NCBI GenBank assembly: GCA_026388915.1
Contig: JAPLIW010000864.1
Location: forward strand, 1 to 10,652
DNA from: Deltaproteobacteria bacterium
GTDB taxonomy: Bacteria > Desulfobacterota > SM23-61
DNA: 10,652 nt
Direction of reading: 5' to 3'
A model generated the notes under the pieces. The model ran no database searches. It was not told the origin of the DNA and saw nothing but the letters and a program-made list of their open reading frames with translations. Below, piece by piece: positions 6,858 to 10,652 of this stretch. Numbering within the stretch: position 1 is the first letter of the stretch; the number at the start of each line of letters is the position of its first letter. Position numbers and translations under genes: made by a program.

Positions 6858-8084
6858 TTATTTATTCTTATTTACTGACTGCTGGGCTAGATCCAGAAAT
6901 TTATCTATCGTTATCTGGTTCTGAACGTACTGCTGGAAAAGTGATCCTATATCCGTAATATACTCCATTGTCTGCGGGAGCATTGGACGTGCGCGCAGAG
7001 TCACGTTCGCCGAATAGTAATCATACATTTTTTTCAGCGGTGCATCAAGACTGAGCACACTCGGGTCAGCCTGTGCATCAAGTCTTGCAGGATACCTGTC
7101 TAGAAGCTGCCAAGCTGCAAGATTGCCCTCGCGATTAGCGGTATATTTGAGGAATTTGTAGCCAAGTTGCTTGTTCTTGGAAGCCACTGAGAGGCATTGG
7201 TGCCAAGCGCCAATGAATGCGGCCCGTGTCTCAAACTTAGGCATCGGTGCGATATGAACCTTGTCCTCGCCATACCGATTGGCCGCTTTATAGTCGTCAC
7301 CATACCCCCACATAAAGAACATGGCGGCCTTACCCTCAATGATTCGCTGGCTCATCTGACCATACTGATCCGCAATCAGCGCCATTGGGGTAACTTTCCA
7401 AGTGTTGACCAAGTCGTACATGAATTGAATGGCCTTCTTGTTCGCTGGATTCGTCCAATCGAGGAAATTTCCGCCAAACAGATTGACGAATGTGGCTATC
7501 TCCATGTAGGCGTACTCTTTTTCCCATGCTCCGACGTATCCCCATCGTCCGTCTCTCGTTGTAGCCTTTGCAACTGCGATGAATTCATCGAGATTCGTGG
7601 GAACCTTCATTCCAGCAGATTTCAGCAAAGCCTCGTCAACCCAGAAGGAGAGCATGACACTGTCGAAGGGTACCGTTAGTATATCTCCGTTTTTAGAAGT
7701 GATCATATCTTTGATATACTGCTTAGCTGCAAAATTCTTGACCACATCTGGAGTCATCACATCATGTTGCAGTGGCTGCAGCCATCCAGCATTCTTAAAT
7801 GCACTTATCATTTCGTCGTTGATATTGAAAATGTCGATACTCGGGTCCTTTGAAGAAAGCATTGTAGTAATTTTCTGCTGCCGTGCTGCGGTTTCCGTAG
7901 GCGCAGCAATGATATTTAGCTTTATGCCCAGCGCTTTCTCACATGCTGCAACATATTCATTCCATTTCGGCATAGTGGTGTAGATTTCCATTATATTAAG
8001 CGTCGTACCTTCCTGTCCTCCAGTTGCAAAAAGTGCAAAAGATAGAAACAGGAAGAGCATTACTAAAGCCTTCCTAATCGTCAT
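6858..8084 (-). CDS. Extracellular solute-binding protein, sugar ABC transporter
   Basis: Binding protein of the CUT1 importer (MalE-like, solute-binding family 1); 408 residues. It captures an oligosaccharide outside the inner membrane and delivers it to the two permeases downstream. The export signal is MTIRK plus a hydrophobic core ending ALFA at residue 20, followed by TGGQEG. There is no lipobox cysteine, so signal peptidase I cleavage is predicted. Family features include the SKDPSIDIFNIN segment, a long helix-rich middle, VNLFGGNFLDW, IEGKAAMFFMWGYGDD (a common binding-protein motif around 250-267) and GAWHQCLSVASKNK. AGGAGG at 8092-8097 is 7 nt before the ATG. It is the first gene of the minus-strand set. 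The ligand cannot be deduced. Confidence 0.92.
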   Translation of the reverse strand: MTIRKALVMLFLFLSFALFATGGQEGTTLNIMEIYTTMPKWNEYVAACEKALGIKLNIIAAPTETAARQQKITTMLSSKDPSIDIFNINDEMISAFKNAGWLQPLQHDVMTPDVVKNFAAKQYIKDMITSKNGDILTVPFDSVMLSFWVDEALLKSAGMKVPTNLDEFIAVAKATTRDGRWGYVGAWEKEYAYMEIATFVNLFGGNFLDWTNPANKKAIQFMYDLVNTWKVTPMALIADQYGQMSQRIIEGKAAMFFMWGYGDDYKAANRYGEDKVHIAPMPKFETRAAFIGAWHQCLSVASKNKQLGYKFLKYTANREGNLAAWQLLDRYPARLDAQADPSVLSLDAPLKKMYDYYSANVTLRARPMLPQTMEYITDIGSLFQQYVQNQITIDKFLDLAQQSVNKNK

Positions 8085-8135
8085 TTCAATTCCTCCTCGT
8101 TGCTGACTATAGCAGTTCTGCTACCTGACCGCCAT

Positions 8136-8179
8136 CTTTTACTCCAACCTTATTAGGCAAGCAAAGGTTGGTTTAAAAG
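8136..8179. repeat. Imperfect 16-bp inverted repeat upstream of the binding-protein gene
   Basis: CTTTTA (8136-8141) pairs with TAAAAG (8174-8179), and CCAACCTT (8144-8151) pairs with AAGGTTGG (8164-8171). The two blocks are separated by a 2-by-2 mismatch, with a 12-nt loop. It begins about 50 bp upstream of the binding-protein start codon. It could be an operator, a leader hairpin or an insertion-sequence end; the sequence alone does not decide. Confidence 0.5.
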
Positions 8180-8376
8180 TTTCCTGTAGGTATTACCTCC
8201 CTGGTCTTTCCCAAGTTTAATAAGACAAGTAGATGTGCCACTTGAATGACGATGGCACCCTTTCCGAGAGTATACGAATACCAACCCTTCTCGGAGAATA
8301 CGCTTACAGCCTTCTACGAGTATCGTTTTCCTCTTTGACCTCCTCTCTGATCCTTTCACGCCGCTTCTCGAGCCGA
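8180..8376. other. Gap with no supported gene
   Basis: A 91-codon open frame on the minus strand (8153-8428) crosses this stretch, but its composition (Arg/Ser/Gly-rich, no recognisable motif) and its overlap with the transposase remnant in another frame argue against a gene. A short inverted repeat, GTGCCA (8235-8240) and TGGCAC (8253-8258), is the only structure seen. It probably belongs to the decayed insertion sequence. Confidence 0.4.
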
Positions 8377-8496
8377 TCACAGCTCTTCCTCCACCGCTTT
8401 GAGGTGGCCTAGATACGAATGAGGCCAATGATTGTAGTAAAACACCTTCATGTACTCGAAGTCCTCCATACGCGCCTGCTCCCTCCGACTACGTCT
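8377..8496 (-). pseudogene. C-terminal remnant of an IS3-type transposase
   Basis: The minus-strand frame ending at the TGA at 8377-8379 reads SRREQARMEDFEYMKVFYYN followed by HWPHSYLGHLKAVEEEL. This matches the end of IS3-family transposases, typically TREEAR..IFEYIEVFYN..R.HS.LGYL. Upstream the frame is blocked by a TGA at 8497-8499. A neighbouring frame (NREHEDVVGG) may continue the match, which would mean a frameshift. About 40 residues remain and the catalytic core is gone. It lies between the presumed operator at 8557-8575 and the transporter operon. Confidence 0.7.
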
Positions 8497-8539
8497 TCAT
8501 GCTCGCGATTGTGCATCTTAAAATTGCCTTTTGAAATGT

Positions 8540-8545
8540 ATTATT
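8540..8545 (-). promoter_or_regulatory. Possible -10 element for the transporter operon
   Basis: Minus-strand AATAAT (5 of 6 to TATAAT), 11 nt downstream of the 19-bp motif at 8557-8575. There is no good -35; the motif would overlap the -35 position, as expected for an activator-dependent promoter. The transcript would carry a leader of about 450 nt before the binding-protein start. Speculative. Confidence 0.3.
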
Positions 8546-8556
8546 TGAAAATAAAG

Positions 8557-8575
8557 ATGGACATCTAGGACATTG
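8557..8575 (-). promoter_or_regulatory. Copy 1 of a 19-bp motif, candidate regulator site
   Basis: Plus-strand ATGGACATCTAGGACATTG contains two half-sites, ATGGACAT and TAGGACAT, 9 bp apart. It matches 16 of 19 bases of 10233-10251. Both copies have the same orientation relative to the genes transcribed leftwards from them. It sits right after the GH32-like stop and upstream of the transporter operon. It is proposed as a binding site for the AraC-type regulator encoded at 10283. Confidence 0.45.
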
Positions 8576-8576
8576 C

Positions 8577-10097
8577 TCAATCCGTAGGGTTCACAATGAG
8601 GCGTGTCACTCTGAGAGCATCGATGACCGCTTCTCCGCGGTCCACGAAAAGCCCGACGCGGCCACGACGTGGTCGTTGGCCAAACTGAAGCACGAGCACA
8701 TCGTCGATGAATAGCTCAATCTGTGCTCCCAGCAGTACAAGCTTAAGGTTGTAGGCCTGTCCTGGCTTAACCATTAACCGACGCTTCTGTGTCGAGGCGA
8801 AACTGGGGAGATCTGCGCAGACGACCTTCTGTTCTTCCGCATCCAGGAAAACGCAGGAGGCTTCTAGGGAGGGCTTCTCCGTATCGGTTGTCGCAACGTC
8901 AAACGCGATTCCTGCTGCGACTCCACGGGTTAAGATGAGCGCGCATTCGAACTCCATATCAACTGTTTCGATCGGAAGGAGACCAATCTGCCAACCATGG
9001 GCGGCATACCCCCGGTAACGACCATCTTGTAGGGACCAGAACCCAGAAGGTAGTGACCAATGCGGATTTGGATAGGGACTAGATAAAATTGGCAAAGGCA
9101 CCAGTGGATCTGCCAGCCTCGCTCCGTAGAGCAACCGGTAACGATCCGAATAAATCGCCCTCAGGTGACCTGCACCATCCGTCCGCAAGAGCTTAGGTAT
9201 TGTCAGAACATCGATCCGATCCTCACTCTTCTCAGTGTAGAATAAATACCGCTGCCCTTTAAAGACCAGGGATCGACAGCTGTACCCCGAATGACGGCTC
9301 GCAGCTATAAGAATATTATCCTCGACGTTTTCGAGGAATGGTCCCTCAGGTGACTCTGCCATTGCATAGACTGTCCCTTCGGTGACGTCTAAATCGCTGA
9401 ATATTCCTCGATTCCCGTACCAGTGGCCGGTCAGCGCAGTGAGAAACCAGTGTCCACCAAGGGGGAATACGTCAGGGACCTCCAAACAACCGTAGCGCTT
9501 CGGCGCGAAGGCTGGAGGCAAGTGGTTCCAGTGAATAAGGTCTCTTGATTCTATCATAGCAATACAAGACGAAGCCTCCAGATCTGGTTCATTTGTCCTC
9601 GCAGCATAATAGCCGAGGTACCGGGCGTTCGCGTCGTCACGTATAATGATTAGATCTCGGCAGTCGACAACACCGTTTGCCAACGGTGCGCTATGTGACG
9701 CGTAGTATTGACTGTCTGGGACAATGACTGGGTTGGCGTCATAGTGCGCCCACTCGCTCAAGTCCGTGCTACGTACCAACCCGATTCGCTGTCCCTTTCC
9801 ATGGTCCAAGCTGGACCTCATGGTGTAATAGAGGTAGAAGTGCTCGTCATCTGGGCAAAATGCACATCCCGTCCACGGCTGCATGTCTTCCAAGCTACCG
9901 GCGGCTCCGGGCCTGACCGATGGGTTACCCTCCCGCCAGTTCACAAGATCTGTGCTAGTGGCGTGGCCTATGTTGTCTTCTTCTTTACCCCGTCGTGAAC
10001 CCTCGATGAGTCTCTGTAAATAAAACATATGAGCGGTTCCCCTATGTTCAAGGAACCAGGAATCCCACATCCGCATCCCACTCGGCCTGTATGACAT
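8577..10097 (-). CDS. GH32-like five-bladed beta-propeller glycosidase
   Basis: 506 residues: an N-terminal propeller (about 1-330) and a C-terminal beta-sandwich (about 340-500) ending in a LamG-like pattern (IELFIDDVLVLQFG, GRVGLFVDRGEAVIDALRV). The three acidic residues of the GH32/GH68 layout can be placed: Asp12 in MWDSWF (nucleophile position of WMNDPNG), Asp148 in CRDL (transition-state RDP position) and Glu206 in CLEVPDVFPL (acid/base ECPD position). All three motifs deviate from classic invertases, so the substrate may not be a simple fructoside; GH43/GH130-type propellers are the alternative. There is no signal peptide, so it is probably cytoplasmic. AGGAGG at 10103-10108 precedes the ATG by 5 nt. 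It is divergent from the AraC-type gene and upstream of, and codirectional with, the transporter operon. Confidence 0.75.
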   Translation of the reverse strand: MSYRPSGMRMWDSWFLEHRGTAHMFYLQRLIEGSRRGKEEDNIGHATSTDLVNWREGNPSVRPGAAGSLEDMQPWTGCAFCPDDEHFYLYYTMRSSLDHGKGQRIGLVRSTDLSEWAHYDANPVIVPDSQYYASHSAPLANGVVDCRDLIIIRDDANARYLGYYAARTNEPDLEASSCIAMIESRDLIHWNHLPPAFAPKRYGCLEVPDVFPLGGHWFLTALTGHWYGNRGIFSDLDVTEGTVYAMAESPEGPFLENVEDNILIAASRHSGYSCRSLVFKGQRYLFYTEKSEDRIDVLTIPKLLRTDGAGHLRAIYSDRYRLLYGARLADPLVPLPILSSPYPNPHWSLPSGFWSLQDGRYRGYAAHGWQIGLLPIETVDMEFECALILTRGVAAGIAFDVATTDTEKPSLEASCVFLDAEEQKVVCADLPSFASTQKRRLMVKPGQAYNLKLVLLGAQIELFIDDVLVLQFGQRPRRGRVGLFVDRGEAVIDALRVTRLIVNPTD

Positions 10098-10146
10098 CGA
10101 AACCTCCTATCGATTTCCCCAGCTTTTCCGCCTGCCCCATCTCACG

Positions 10147-10174
10147 GTAATAAGCTTGTAAAAGCTAGTAATAA
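10147..10174. repeat. GTAATAA direct repeat, 21-bp period, around an AGCTT/AAGCT hairpin
   Basis: GTAATAA occurs at 10147-10153 and 10168-10174, exactly 21 bp (two helical turns) apart. AGCTT (10153-10157) and AAGCT (10162-10166) form a small palindrome between them. It lies 50-77 bp upstream of the GH32-like start codon. It could be a regulator site, but the repeats are short and AT-rich. Confidence 0.35.
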
Positions 10175-10211
10175 ACTGTGACAATTGTGAGCGAAGAAGC
10201 AGTTATCAAAA

Positions 10212-10219
10212 ATGGACAT
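10212..10219 (-). promoter_or_regulatory. Third half-site, ATGGACAT
   Basis: Identical to the first 8 bases of the copy at 8557 and 21 bp from the ATGGATTT half-site at 10233. A 21-bp spacing of direct half-sites is typical of AraC-family operators, where two helix-turn-helix units contact one face of the helix. Confidence 0.4.
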
Positions 10220-10228
10220 ATATACCTA

Positions 10229-10234
10229 TATAAT
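10229..10234 (+). promoter_or_regulatory. Possible -10 (TATAAT) of the AraC-type gene
   Basis: A perfect TATAAT, 48 bp before the ATG at 10283, without a convincing -35 at 16-18 bp. It overlaps the second motif copy by 2 bp, so a protein bound there could repress its own gene. Confidence 0.4.
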
Positions 10235-10251
10235 GGATTTTTAGGACATTG
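10233..10251 (-). promoter_or_regulatory. Copy 2 of the 19-bp motif
   Basis: Plus-strand ATGGATTTTTAGGACATTG differs from copy 1 at three positions. The half-sites ATGGATTT and TAGGACAT are again 9 bp apart. It lies in the divergent region between the GH32-like gene and the AraC-type gene, about 135 bp upstream of the former and 31 bp upstream of the latter. Confidence 0.45.
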
Positions 10252-10282
10252 ATACTGTTGCCTTTAACCCAGGAAAGGATTT

Positions 10283-10652
10283 ATGCTCCATGACAACACT
10301 GATACAGGCAAACCGAGTCCAGAGGAAGCCAAAGACCACGCGGAGACCACGATGACAAAGGACGAAAAAAGCTACATCGAATATTTCATCAATGAGTCAG
10401 GAATGTATATCCCGCTGCGATGCGTCTTCCTTCTGAGTGGAATGTATGTAGTTGAGAAGGTCAAACAATACGAACACATTAAGCCGACTTTTAACCGGAT
10501 TTTCCTTTTCAAAAACGGTGGATGCAGCATCGAGGATTCAGACGGCCACCACGAACTTCACAGCAATACGATATACCTCTGCCCAATAAACTACAGCTTC
10601 CGAGTCTCATATGCAGTCGGAACCGAGTTCTACTACTTTCACATTAATGTGG
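10283..10652 (+). CDS. AraC-type transcriptional regulator, N-terminal part only
   Basis: The frame runs from the ATG at 10283 to the window edge: 123 codons without a stop. The ATG has AGGAAAGG at 10271-10278 as ribosome binding site. A second in-frame ATG at 10352 has a weaker site and would remove 23 polar residues. From about residue 70 the protein reads NRIFLFKNGGCSIEDSDG, then ELHSNTIYLCPINYSFRVSY, then EFYYFHINV. This is the beta-strand pattern of the cupin-like sugar-sensing domain of AraC regulators (roughly R.y.l..G.g.l...g..y.L.pG.l.l.P....y, then the fyw.H.. strand). The C-terminal double helix-turn-helix lies beyond the edge, so the DNA-binding part is inferred. It is divergent from the GH32-like gene and is the likely local regulator. 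Confidence 0.72.
   Translation, partial: MLHDNTDTGKPSPEEAKDHAETTMTKDEKSYIEYFINESGMYIPLRCVFLLSGMYVVEKVKQYEHIKPTFNRIFLFKNGGCSIEDSDGHHELHSNTIYLCPINYSFRVSYAVGTEFYYFHINV

Noticed and set aside
8153..8428. 91-codon minus-strand open frame
   Set aside because: No recognisable domain, odd composition, and it overlaps the IS3-type remnant, which has clear motif support in a different frame.
10183..10193. AATTGTGAGCG, identical to part of the E. coli lac operator
   Set aside because: The second half of the operator is not present, no LacI-type gene is in the window, and an 11-base match can be chance.
1..10652. CRISPR array, tRNA, rRNA or known riboswitch
   Set aside because: No regularly spaced repeats with unique spacers, and no stretch resembling these RNAs, were seen on either strand by eye.

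Overview
The window looks like bacterial chromosome from a carbohydrate-utilising, probably anaerobic organism. I lean towards a spirochaete of the Sphaerochaeta/Treponema type. The reason is that the solute-binding protein has a leader ending in ALFA followed by TGGQE, with no lipobox cysteine, a pattern I associate with binding proteins of that group. This is inference from one motif and from gene content. Base composition is patchy: the transposase, the UroD-family gene and the GH32-like gene are GC-richer than the transporter genes and the gap at 4775-5018.

Layout: (a) 2-1153, plus strand, the 3' part of an IS1634-type transposase. (b) 1154-1624, a non-coding gap with a strong 16-bp hairpin, GGGGTCG-containing repeats and a possible gene remnant. 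(c) 8084 down to 1625, minus strand, a carbohydrate gene set in the order solute-binding protein, MalF-type permease, MalG-type permease, GH31 glycosidase, UroD-fold protein. A 12-bp perfect stem-loop separates the binding-protein gene from the permeases. (d) 8085-8576, a gap with an inverted repeat near the operon start and the C-terminal remnant of an IS3-type transposase. (e) 8577-10097, minus strand, a GH32-like five-bladed propeller hydrolase. (f) 10098-10282, a divergent control region. (g) 10283 to the window end, plus strand, the N-terminal cupin part of an AraC-type regulator that runs off the edge.

How the parts may work together: the AraC-type regulator senses a sugar ligand and controls a CUT1-type ABC importer without its own ATPase in this window. 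The imported oligosaccharide would be cleaved by the GH31 and GH32-like enzymes, neither of which has a signal peptide. A UroD/MtaA-fold protein of unknown role sits in the same gene set. The best evidence for one regulon is a 19-bp motif (16/19 identical between its two copies) in the same orientation upstream of both the GH32-like gene and the transporter operon, next to the AraC-type gene. The copy facing the transporter operon lies about 470 bp from its first gene, with transposase debris in between.
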